Below are positions 40,261 to 49,301 of a stretch of 49,301 nt of DNA, piece after piece. A model generated the notes under the pieces. It did no database searches and was not told the DNA's origin. It worked only from the letters and a program-made list of their open reading frames with translations. The DNA comes from Beroe ovata (taxonomy: Eukaryota > Ctenophora > Nuda > Beroida > Beroidae). Each line of letters opens with the position of its first letter. Position 1 is the first letter of the stretch. The DNA lies in the NCBI GenBank assembly GCA_946803715.1, contig CAMPET010000389.1, positions 1 to 49,301 of the forward strand, given 5' to 3'. The translations under genes and the position numbers were made by a program.

Positions 40261-41235
40261 GTCCGTGACTTGGGCTTGTCTCAATTACATGAATAGGCAG
40301 GACTCTGAATGAACCTTATCTCAACCCCGCCCACCCGGGCAAGTATTACTTGACCTGAATATAGCCCAGGAGGGCCAGGACTCGAAAAGGGACTTTATTT
40401 TGAGCAGAGCAGGGATATCCTGAATTCAAGAACATCATACTCAGTTGCAGGGAGGATGCCACACCCTTGAAGTACTCAAACGATGAACATTGTGATTGAG
40501 ACATTGAGTAAATGCGGTGTTTACTTGGCCGAGTTTACTTAACATGTTTACTGCAGGGAGAATATAGGAAGAAAGTAACAATCATAATATCAGCTGCTAT
40601 AATACCTATAATAGGTGCTCAGAGTCAATTATTTACAATTTAACCAGAGACAAGGGCACGTCACATGAATCAGAAATTAGAGCTGGACACATAATATGAA
40701 GCATGAAGCAGGTCCTTTAATCACAGTACAATGTGTGTTATACACGTACAAAGGCTGCCACCTGCGGTGCAATTTGATACTTGAAGTCAACCCAATCACG
40801 TGGCTTGACACCACTTATCGGATTGGTGGTCGTGGTATGAACTGGTTTTAAACACATGTTTAGTGGTCAATTATAAGTTTACCTACTCACACGAACCTTG
40901 AACTTTTGGATCAAAATTCCACTTTTTTCACAAAATATGAGTTCATGAATAAGAAATTAGTTGAGCTGGATAATCATAATCGAACCGAGCTTAATCATAT
41001 CCTCTTCTACCCCTTATCCTGCCCCTTATTTCATTAATCTCCCCCTTCTCTCCAGCATAGAACAGTGAGACAGCCCAATTAAGTCGAGCAAGGTACAATG
41101 GCCAGTAATGATATGCATCTAAATTGAGATCTCGTTCTCTGCTATAGGATCAATGGCCATGGGACACATGTAGCATGGAGGACAGGTGTAATGTACCACA
41201 AATCTAGCTACAAAAACCCCCAAGTCACGTCTTGT

Positions 41236-41236
41236 N
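41236..41236. other. Single N at a poly-C tract
   Basis: The N precedes 14 Cs. The flanks are not duplicated, so this is probably a homopolymer break. Confidence 0.8.
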
Positions 41237-42145
41237 CCCCCCCCCCCCCCCATATGCACGTGGGTCTCCCCTAATCTACCATGTGCAGCTGATCGCAGAG
41301 CTGGGGACCTCAATATTCCCTCGCTCCTCTTTGTTCTCTTGGTAAACACTCTTGTACCATGAGAGAGAAAGAGGGGAGGGAGAGAGAGAGAGGGGGGCTC
41401 CTTGCTATGTTATTAATTCTCAGCTTCCATACGGAGTGGTTTTGTTATCGTTTGTAATGGTCACCGCGGTTTCGATCTTAGCTATATGCATAGTGAGGAG
41501 TTTCACAAGCAGTGATCGCTGATCGTCCATTATTATTGCAGTGGTTTCCCTCATTAATATAGCGAGTACCCGTATTGGTTGTGCATGGTAATAACTGAAC
41601 TCAAACAGTTTAGAAAAGCAAATATTACCCAGGGTAATCACAGTTATTAATTGAGTGATCTTGTAGCGGCTGTGATCTCACTATAGTGTTTGTGAAGTGT
41701 TTGTTCTCATCGTTTGTTCAGCCCGACAGTACAAACGGCCCAATGGCTTTTAAATCGTTCATTTCACGTCTTCCAGGTTGCTCATGTTCCTCTAGGCTGC
41801 GCTCATCACTTTAGCTCGTAACATTGCCTGTTTTCCTCCGATAAGAGACTAAGATTTATTAAGCTCATTAGGTACTCATGGCCTCCATTTTATTCATTAC
41901 TATTGTCATTTTGTTATAACTATTGTCAGAACTCGTACATTTCTCACAACATAACATGTACAAACCAGCGTCCAAATTTTAAAAAAATTTTACCCTCCAC
42001 ACTGTTATACTTACGGCATGTTATACACAACGCATTGTCTACGAACACTCTCTCTCAGATTTAAAAGACACTTATTTCACTGCACACTTCACACAAACAC
42101 AGCGGGATTTGTCAACAGAGCTGAGTAGTGTTAAACACCCTGCTG

Positions 42146-42147
<2 letters not shown>

Positions 42148-42178
<31 letters not shown>
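42148..42178. repeat. CA microsatellite
   Basis: Pure (CA)n of about 15 units. Confidence 0.92.
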
Positions 42179-42181
<3 letters not shown>

Positions 42182-42826
42182 GATATTTCCTTTCAACAGA
42201 AGACCTGTCTTCAACTCTCCCTCTATCCCTCTATTCGTTGACCTCGTAACATGCTCTGGACATGACAACTGCGGTTGACTAGAACAGCGCTTTGCAAAGT
42301 TATTCCGCGCATCACGATTTGCTGAGAGATTTTATATGGTTTTCCAGCACACTTTTTCCTCTACGTGAAGCAATACAGCGATAACACACAAGATATATAG
42401 CAGATGCAGTACCACGCTGGTGCAGAATGTTTGTCATTTGGTTAGCTCTCCTCCCACAGTTTCCACTGATTTACCAAGACATTTGTGTCTGGACAATGAC
42501 ATGCGCCCCGTCACTGTACAAAACTAACTTTCATCACACACTACAAGTCTCGCTGCACTACATGATCTTTTGACAATTTTTATAAGGTTTTCTGCTCGAT
42601 ATATGTGCGTACTACTACTACTGTAAGAGGAGACAGCAATCTTGGCAAAATATGAAAATAAGAATTCTATTCCTCGGCTCAGAGAGCGTCTCCAAGTACA
42701 CACTGCGTTCTTCTAGTTTCCGCGATGATATATATACACGGTCACAACGGTCACAACGGTCACTGGGGCAAGTACTAAATGAAGTGAGTCATAGTTGTTA
42801 TCCTAGTTTGCTAGATTGACCACGGA

Positions 42827-42872
42827 TATGTGTGTGTGTGTGTGTGTGTGTGTGNGGGGGTTGGTTAGATGG

Positions 42873-42907
<35 letters not shown>
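42827..42907. repeat. TG microsatellites with single-N join at 42855
   Basis: Two (TG)n tracts flank GGGGGTTGGTTAGATGGGGG, and an N sits at the end of the first tract. Confidence 0.88.
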
Positions 42908-42909
<2 letters not shown>

Positions 42910-43435
42910 TGGCAGGAGGACTAAACATACAGTAAGATTGTATTAAATCTTTTTTAGTTAGCTTCTCCCCACAGTTTTTCGATCAGAGGATGCCATAATA
43001 TCCGCATTTATTTTTTGCCTAGTTTTGTAATGTTGCACTACATATTACTTCAACCATCGCGTTAAATTGAAATGATTTGCTAACCGACTCACCCAAGATG
43101 TCACTTTGGGTGTCACTCTGAAACTCGTTCCACTCTCGTGCTCTGAAATAGAAGAGTAGAGAATAGGATTAACCTCAAATTTTACAATATATTGACCATG
43201 GTGACAGGTGCCTTCACATTTTAAATGGCTGGTTCTTGTCGAATACTTATCATATGAATTCATACTTTGATATGAAAGCGATTTTCCTTTTGATGTGACA
43301 GCAGGTGAATGTTGAGCGCGATTGATGGAAGCTGATCACACTATAATTGTATGCCAGAACACCCAAGAAGACCCAATTCTCTTGTTATTTGGTGATTTGA
43401 TATAACACACATTTTATACAGATTTAGCGGTTAAA

Positions 43436-45420
43436 ATGCAGCATTCAATCGACATTGGCAGCACTCCAACTCAACACTTCACCCAACATCGGGCTACTAA
43501 GGTAAGACATTTGTCTGACATCATGTCACCATGACAACGATTGGTTGCCAGAACGCCGCAAAGACACCACGTTTGACACCACATCTTATACCATAGTCCA
43601 CAAAACAATATCCAAGACGGAGAATTTCACTATGACAATTTTATACTCTCTAACGGTTCACCCATCGACATCATTATTAATCACAGAGCCGTAATCATAT
43701 CATGTTAATTATCAATTAACAAGGCACTAAATAGGGTAATAATTGGGCCCCGAGGGGATTATATAGACGACTCGTGACTGAAATGTGGACTATAGCCAAT
43801 ATTCAGCTTCTTGCTGCACCAAAGAGTGGTTTAACCCAATAGATGAATCTGGGCGGTATATCAATGAATTTCCATCGTGAATATCTCATGATGAGAATGG
43901 CTCAAGATTTCGTAATTCTGGGCAAAGAGCGTGCCGAAATTCAATTAAGAGCGTATAATTGCCATAGTTCTAAGCTAAAGCTGAGGTATGGCTGAAGCAA
44001 TTTTCGAAGGAATTTGTAAATTGACCGGATAATCGCGCATTTTTCAAGCACTCACGAGATCAAGCACCTACAAGATCACATAACATGATATACGGGTTAT
44101 CCCAACCACACCAAATTATAGCAATATCTCCAAAACATCACACACAAAACATGAACAACACACACGTGTATCACCATTACGCATCACGTGAGACACCCGA
44201 CATAGTAACGTGACACAATAACTTACTAACGTGATAAATTAGCAAAACAACATGACAGCTTGCTAACGTGACACAATAACGTGTGGTAACACAAATACCT
44301 TGCCGCAGGAAAAGAGAGCAGAGGTGATGCAGGAGAAGTTACGCCGACTACGCGACATCCTCCCTCCCAACTCATCCAGCAGCAGCAGCTCGTCTGACAT
44401 CCAAGTGCTGAGGGCAGCTGTCAGACATCTGCAACAAACAAGGACAAGGACTCCGCGATCAGCGTCCGTGGATAGCCACCATGCTGCTGCACAGGGTAAG
44501 ACGGGATTAGTGTGTGTGTGACAGTATCTGAGTGGGGAATGGGATCTTGCCCTCACCTCCACAATGTAGGTGTGAGCGGAAAAAGTGGGATGGCACGGAA
44601 AAAAGGAATATCGATGAGTAAAAATTAGTGTCAGTTTGGAAAGACATTCAATACAAGGGTCGATTGTGCTGGGAATGACTGAGTGCGTATCTAGCAAGAC
44701 CCTACAAGCAAAAAACACAAGTTTTGTTTCAATCAGTGATCACGACACAATTGCAGGATGGACGCAGCATCACTCAAGCTACACTGCAGGATACGGTGAG
44801 GGTGTCAAGGATGTCAACAATTTCCTGGCCCACAGCCAAAACATGTCCCACACAACCCGATCAAACATTGCCAACTTCATTGGCAACAGACAAGGTGGGT
44901 TAGTTGGTGAAGAGATGTAGGTAGGCGATAGCTTGTGGGACTTATATTAGGGAAACAAAATCAGAAACAAGGAAATAGTTAAGAGAAGGAGCAACGAAAC
45001 GTAACATTATACACGTACATGTTTACGTACACTCTTCATACACACACACGCACACTGCGCGCACTATACATTATGGCGCCGAAATGATAACAAAATACAC
45101 AGCAACGCGATACGTTTCGCGTGTTATAGCTGTCAAGAATGTATACATGTACACATTGTAATTGTAGCTAAATTGAATTGTGAATTTTGAGTGCTTGTCT
45201 GTATGTCTGTGTCCGGGTCTAACTACATCACTCTGCAGATTACAACAATGTTGCTGCACCACAGTACTGCACCACAGGATTCCCAACAATGCCTACATGG
45301 ACACAGCAGCAAACACAACACCACAGATACAACTTCGTTTACAGCTCTGCACAACAACACGCAATGACCCCAAACATCCCTGCTGCCACGCCCACTTACA
45401 CCTACTGGAAACCATGGTGA
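43436..45420 (+). CDS. HES-like bHLH-Orange transcriptional repressor, 190 aa, complete
   Basis: HES proteins are nuclear repressors, often downstream of Notch, that recruit Groucho/TLE through a C-terminal WRPW. Four exons (43436-43501, 44309-44495, 44757-44894 and 45239-45420) sum to 573 nt in frame. Residues 18-66 form the HLH: helix 1 AEVMQEKLRRLRDILP, a loop of PN plus eight Ser, helix 2 DIQVLRAAVRHLQQ. Residues 92-127 fit the Orange domain (SSYTAGYGEGVKDVNNFL). Residues 131-186 are Gln/Thr/Pro-rich. The protein ends YWKPW, a conservative version of WRPW. Odd points: the basic region reads HRATKEKRAEV. It keeps EKR but lacks the RRxR block and the family's Pro. Intron 1 is 807 bp, the longest in the gene. 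Confidence 0.9.
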
Positions 45421-46113
45421 AAAACTCGTAGCACCGGTTGCCATGGTGACGTCACTATTGTTACCATGATGACTTCGTTGCAGCATTGAACAGTGATAGC
45501 AGTGTGACAGTGATATGTCGAGAATGACAGAGTGCTTTAGAATGAGTTAGGCATCGTGATAAATCCAGTGCAGCGATGTTGAGAAATGAGAATATCGATG
45601 AGATTGACAATAGCTGATTCAGATTTTAACTCTCTCATCCCTCATCTGTCTTAAGATGTAAACTTTAGAGACTCCTCACTCAGCTGTATAAAATATTCAA
45701 GCGATTATAGTACCAGGTTATCGATATCAGCTGCATCACTTGTTGGGGTGGGTACTTGGCACACTCACTGTTAGATCACCCTGAGCACACACTCATGACC
45801 ACGTGCTATGTATCGGGTCATTATCATATCGAACTACAATTCAAGCAGCATGCAGAATGTGCTCACCACCAGATTTCCAGATCCGCTTCTGAGGACACTT
45901 AATAATAAATCATTGTTATGGTGATCTGAACCATTATTGCTCTATGAATCTATTGTGGTTCCAATATACCTCGCGAAATTCCTGCATGCCCAACTAACGA
46001 AACTTAACAACGAGTAGTTCGCGTGTCCGAGTAACGAAACACGGATCTAGGATCATACTTCTGACGCAACCAAAACACCCCTCCACCCCTACGCTATCAT
46101 CATACAGTAAGAG
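45421..46113. other. Spacer between the HES-like and secreted-protein genes
   Basis: Begins with the presumed HES 3' UTR, where GTTGCCATGGTGAC at 45437 is an RFX-like variant. AATAAA at 45904-45909 is the first clear poly(A) hexamer. No further ORF of interest. Confidence 0.6.
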
Positions 46114-46121
46114 TATATAAG
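46114..46121 (+). promoter_or_regulatory. TATA box of the secreted-protein gene
   Basis: TATATAAG lies 147 bp upstream of the ATG at 46261, with no upstream ATG in the 30-150 nt after it that I can see. Transcription would start near 46145. This is the clearest core promoter in the window. Confidence 0.65.
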
Positions 46122-46260
46122 CAACAGCTCTTCAGAAGTATAGTTACTTTGCAGTCATATACTCAGACTCTTATCGATTACCCTCTTTCACGACCACCGT
46201 ACTTGCAGTACCACCTACAGAACCACCTGTACCACAGGGAATCTAGTACATCTCAGTACA

Positions 46261-46785
46261 ATGCTCGCCGATAACCACACCCTGTTCTCTTCCATCGTCA
46301 CTGCAGTGATTCTACTCGTGCAGCTGCATGCTGTCCAGGCTGGTACCATAGACGACGAGATCACATGTCTGAAGAACAAGCACTCGGATTACAAGTTCAG
46401 CTGGGACACCGATTTGTACCAAGCTGCGTGCAATAAGACTGCTGGTATTGATCTGCGGGATTGCGGGAAGCGCGGGGCAAGTTACCGCGGCAGGAAATTC
46501 CTCACGAAACGCGGCGCAGGGCTCGACGAGCTGGTGGAGGAAGAGATGGTAGTCCTGGTGGATAGTGCTGGGGACTATAGTTATATGGGGGGAGGGGAGT
46601 TCATACAACGGCAAGAGTCGTCGCAGAGGAAGCACTATGGACTACTCTCACACTCGTGTGAGAGCTATATCCATCGGAAACAGAGGAAAATGGTCCAGCT
46701 CCAGAGGAGGAGTATGAAGACAGCGGGGTGTGACATCACGTACAACCACATGTGTGCTGTGGTCCTCTGTCTCTACAACCGGTGA
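46261..46785 (+). CDS. Secreted Cys-rich protein or propeptide, 174 aa, single exon
   Basis: An ATG follows a TATA box and leader, and the frame is open to TGA with a poly(A) signal downstream. Residues 1-28 form a signal peptide (IVTAVILLVQLHAVQAG, cleavage likely after the last Ala or Gly). The mature part has seven Cys, spaced C-x20-C-x10-C in the first half and C-x23-C-x7-C-x4-C at the end (GCDITYNHMCAVVLC). Basic sites between them (CGKR, YRGRK, LTKR, HRKQRK, LQRR) would allow proprotein convertase cleavage. GKR could give an amidated end. The layout recalls two-chain hormones, but the Cys spacing does not match insulin. An odd Cys count suggests dimerisation or a free Cys. I recognise no family. 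Confidence 0.7.
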   Translation: MLADNHTLFSSIVTAVILLVQLHAVQAGTIDDEITCLKNKHSDYKFSWDTDLYQAACNKTAGIDLRDCGKRGASYRGRKFLTKRGAGLDELVEEEMVVLVDSAGDYSYMGGGEFIQRQESSQRKHYGLLSHSCESYIHRKQRKMVQLQRRSMKTAGCDITYNHMCAVVLCLYNR

Positions 46786-46947
46786 CACGTGCAATATACC
46801 GTCATCATGGTGTGCAGCTGTCAAGTGCCTTCGCAATGTTCTAAACTTATGTAGTTTTACATTATTTCATCTAACACATACCAGCAGGAAGAAGCATGTT
46901 TTTCATCTTTCCGAATTAAAGCAAAGATCTTAACTTTGATGAATTGT

Positions 46948-46953
46948 AATAAA
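46948..46953 (+). terminator. Poly(A) signal of the secreted-protein gene
   Basis: AATAAA 163 bp after the stop codon, with AATTAAAG a little upstream. Confidence 0.5.
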
Positions 46954-47704
46954 TATGATCATTGATTATTACAGTACAAAACTGTTATTGCTTCTTATAA
47001 CAGATAGTATTCTTCTCCAGATCTCAATTCCAATTAAAAATCCCATTATGATACAACTTCAAGAGGGACCACAGTGAACCGAATCTACAAACTGTGGACC
47101 CTAGCGGTTGTACTCTACCGACACACTTCTAAAATTGTGGAAATGACCGTCTATAATTATAAACTACGTTTCGGTCTATCCCCAAATTGTCCACAACTGT
47201 CAACTTGACACGAAAATACACTGGTGGGAATTCTTCACTCGATATTGTTATAAATCAACGCGAAAAGTTCCAAGAAACTCGTATTGTTGTCGGTAAGATA
47301 CCTAATTAACTTTAAAATCCGGTCACATGTTATCAACTTTAAGGTTAATTGGAGATGATAAAATCATGTTTAATTAATAAAACTTCAGGCCACTAGGTAT
47401 TTTTCAAGATATCTAACGAGATATCTAACGCACTCGAAATTAGTCGTTCTTGAAGGCGGAAGTTTAAGATGAAATAAAGCCTCTTTCAGACGAGCAGAAG
47501 TTAACTTGCTTGAAAGCATCCTTACCTGAAATCCAACATATTACATCAGCTAAATTTACAAACCCATTATACATGATACATGAACTTAACAATGTATATA
47601 TTTGTGTTGAAATTAAATTGGAAATTAAAACTTATATATTCAAAACTATTGCACTCTTCAAAAACATTTCCCATGATAGTACGATTTCCACATCCATGTT
47701 CGGG

Positions 47705-47850
47705 ACTAACATGAGTACTTACTTGAGTACCTACTCACTAAGACGAGTTACCGTGTAACTTACCAGGTAATTAATTTGGTCGGTGACCAAGTAAGTACCT
47801 ATGTCGGTGAATCAGTACGTACTCCGATTAGGTAGTAAGTACCTAGCTCC
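47705..47850. repeat. Cluster of inverted repeats around AGTACTTACT
   Basis: GAGTACTTACTTGAGTACC at the left and GTAGTAAGTACCTA at the right are roughly inverted copies. The centre holds TTGGTC-GGT-GACCAA. It might be a small decayed inverted-repeat transposable element. Confidence 0.4.
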
Positions 47851-48186
47851 GAACATTTCTGTCTTAAACCAAACAATATTGCAGAACAATATTGTATTTT
47901 TATCTTACTATATCTGTATTATTTTACAAAAATGACAATAAGCAGCACAATGAGTCCATCCTGTAGCAAACAATATCATGACTGGATCGAATCACGTGAC
48001 ACCGATCAAACTTAGATATTATATAACCAGTTCGGAAATAGAGAAAAAAGCGCTGTCCCATGATTTAGAGTTTTTCACCAATTGATACTGCTCTCCATAC
48101 CTCTAGCTCCAACCACAAGACAGAATTCTCCCTGAATCTAGGCCTCTTCGTCATAGCATTGCAAACTATAATATCGTGACGCGCCC

Positions 48187-48972
48187 CTATCTGGACCGCT
48201 TGGTCTTGCTTATGGTGGAGTATCGGGGGTTGAGTGGTATACAGTTCTCGGTTACCATGGTAACACCACTCGTGTCTGTCATGTCTGCCGTGGAAATACT
48301 GCTGGTCCCCCTCACGAACAGCACTCTGATGTCCGTATGGAGATACACTTTATTCGACCGACCTGTGGATTAATAACTGCAGGGTAATAATCATGGCGAC
48401 TGAGAAATGTTACAGTCATGAGTATACTTATATTCATCAACATGACACAGTGCGTGTCACTGCAAAATGCAAAATGAACACAATGATCAAGTACAGGGTG
48501 TCTCCAAAAACAACGTCTCAAAAAACAATTGTCGCACCATACTCTCACCTGACATGAGACGGAAGTGTATGTGATACTGCAGGGTTTTCTTCCCATCCTC
48601 CGTCACGCTATGTATCCGCTGTCGGACGAATGTCTGACTACGGGGTGGCATATCCCGGACATCGTACGGAACCAGGAATATCCGGATTACCGAGTTTTCA
48701 GGGTCGAGTATGGTCGCCTGAATCCGACCCTGTTTCGAGAGGAGATAGCCGTGTGTGCCGCACGTGTCGAGTTTTATAGACCCGGTGTAAGGGGAGGGAC
48801 ATTCCGATAGGTTGTAGAAATTACCCGTGAAGGGGAGTGTTATGGAGGGGGAGGAGAACAGGCCCGATACACTCATCTTGAACTTGAACCCGCTGATACT
48901 ACCACTGGGGTAGAACCTGTCCTTCAGTATGGACTCCTCGAACGAGCCCAGTAGACACTTTTTGTTCGGTTT
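48187..48972 (-). CDS. Atos/FAM214-family protein, C-terminal exons
   Basis: Atos (FAM214) proteins are nuclear regulators conserved in animals; Drosophila atossa is a transcription factor. Two minus-strand exons are visible, 48972-48549 (cut by the N at its 5' side) and 48362-48187, joined in phase 1 and ending at TAG. Family signatures in order are CLLGSFEESILKDRF, FYPSGSISGFKFKMS, SLPFTGNFYNLSE-like beta strands, GYLLSKQGRIQATILDPENS, IRIFLVPYDVRDMPPRSQTF, VRQR, LQYHIHFRLMSG and KVYLHTDIRVLF. The end (PLNPRYSTISKTKRSR) is short and basic. The last exon contains a perfect GTTACCATGGTAAC palindrome. The N-terminal part and the start codon are outside the window. Confidence 0.88.
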
Positions 48973-49301
48973 NTGTGGATTAATAACTGCAGGGTAATAA
49001 TCATGGCGACTGAGAAATGTTACAGTCATGAGTATACTTATATTCATCAACATGACACAGTGCGTGTCACTGCAAAATGCAAAATGAACACAATGATCAA
49101 GTACAGGGTGTCTCCAAAAACAACGTCTCAAAAAACAATTGTCGCACCATACTCTCACCTGACATGAGACGGAAGTGTATGTGATACTGCAGGGTTTTCT
49201 TCCCATCCTCCGTCACGCTATGTATCCGCTGTCGGACGAATGTCTGACTACGGGGTGGCATATCCCGGACATCGTACGGAACCAGGAATATCCGGATTAC
49301 C
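48364..49301. repeat. Duplicated segment across the single N at 48973
   Basis: 48364 onward and 48974-49301 are identical as far as I can read, at an offset of 610 bp. The second copy runs off the window. As at the other single-N joins, unmerged contig ends are the likely cause. Confidence 0.9.
49159..49301 (-). CDS. Second copy of part of the Atos/FAM214 exon
   Basis: Repeats the 3' end of the exon at 48549-48691 with the same donor. The gene probably continues from here to upstream exons beyond the window, while 48549-48972 is the overlapping contig end. A reading frame across the N (49206-48487) fuses the two and is not a real protein. Confidence 0.82.

Larger units (their letters stand above)
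38795..43435. other. 4.6-kb stretch without a recognisable gene
   Basis: It is presumably the promoter side of both the (-) TRIM-NHL gene and the (+) HES gene. It holds a 12-bp repeat (39615-39657), CA and TG microsatellites (39741-39765, 40140-40260, 42148-42178, 42827-42907), a poly-C tract at a single N (41236) and a perfect GTTACCATGGTAAC palindrome at 40077. Short ORFs show no family resemblance. Confidence 0.6.
46786..48186. other. Intergenic stretch, no gene seen
   Basis: The 3' UTR of the preceding gene ends near AATAAA at 46948-46953. Beyond it is AT-rich DNA with a short inverted-repeat cluster (47705-47850). No ORF of interest. Confidence 0.6.

Noticed and set aside
41940-41948. 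Su(H)/CSL-type site TTTCTCACA about 1.5 kb upstream of the HES-like gene
   Set aside because: A single match to a short degenerate motif is expected by chance; no paired site was seen.
46261-46785. Insulin-like peptide
   Set aside because: The Cys spacing does not fit the B-chain C-x11-C or the A-chain CC-x3-C-x8-C pattern.
48487-49206. 239-aa minus-strand ORF across the N
   Set aside because: It joins two copies of the same Atos segment through the contig join and intron sequence.

Overview
This is nuclear DNA from an animal. Genes are cut into short exons by small GT-AG introns, mostly 80-500 bp. The proteins include families that mark metazoans: a HES-type bHLH-Orange repressor, a TRIM-NHL protein, a NEDD4-type HECT ligase, a rhodopsin-class GPCR, an SV2/SVOP-like transporter and an Atos/FAM214 protein. 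Gene density, intron size and abundant TG/CA microsatellites suggest a compact marine invertebrate genome, possibly a non-bilaterian. The sequence alone does not let me name the species. Exon borders below were placed by hand from splice consensus and reading phase. For the WD40, MFS, TRIM-NHL and HES genes the phase closes exactly from start to stop codon.

Layout. 1-711 is a second copy of part of the NEDD4-like gene. 713-6612 (+) holds the NEDD4-like ubiquitin ligase, with five WW domains and most of HECT; 6693-7289 repeats its last visible exons. 7.3-19 kb is mostly repeats and apparent non-coding DNA, with two weak exon candidates (11877-11997 and 17799-18138) and a 17-bp minisatellite around a run of Ns. 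19099-21681 (+) is an eight-exon WD40 protein of 386 aa. 23.2-26.3 kb is a roughly 1.5-kb segment present twice, each copy with a two-exon (-) gene for a small acidic secreted or anchored protein. 27967-30155 (+) is a class A GPCR. It converges on a complete 506-aa MFS transporter at 30445-32338 (-). 33215-38794 (-) is a complete 1505-aa RING/B-box/NHL protein with an unusually long disordered middle. 38.8-43.4 kb shows no gene. 43436-45420 (+) is a 190-aa HES-like repressor ending in WKPW. 46261-46785 (+) is a single-exon Cys-rich secreted protein with a clear TATA box. The right end (-) is the 3' part of an Atos/FAM214 gene, again present twice.

Seven isolated single Ns plus one 45-N run mark contig joins. 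Four of the single-N joins are flanked by near-identical, a few percent diverged copies of the same sequence. The simplest reading is unmerged overlapping contigs or haplotypes, so the copy number of those exons and genes should not be taken at face value.

The genes are not a pathway unit. They look like a normal stretch of unrelated neighbours covering ubiquitin signalling, receptor, transport and transcription functions. The least ordinary items are the TRIM-NHL protein with its 3.4-kb disordered exon, the HES protein with an eroded basic region, the dispersed RFX-like palindromes, the CACGTG cluster over the WD40 gene, the triplicated splice acceptor in the HECT gene, and several long perfect palindromes.
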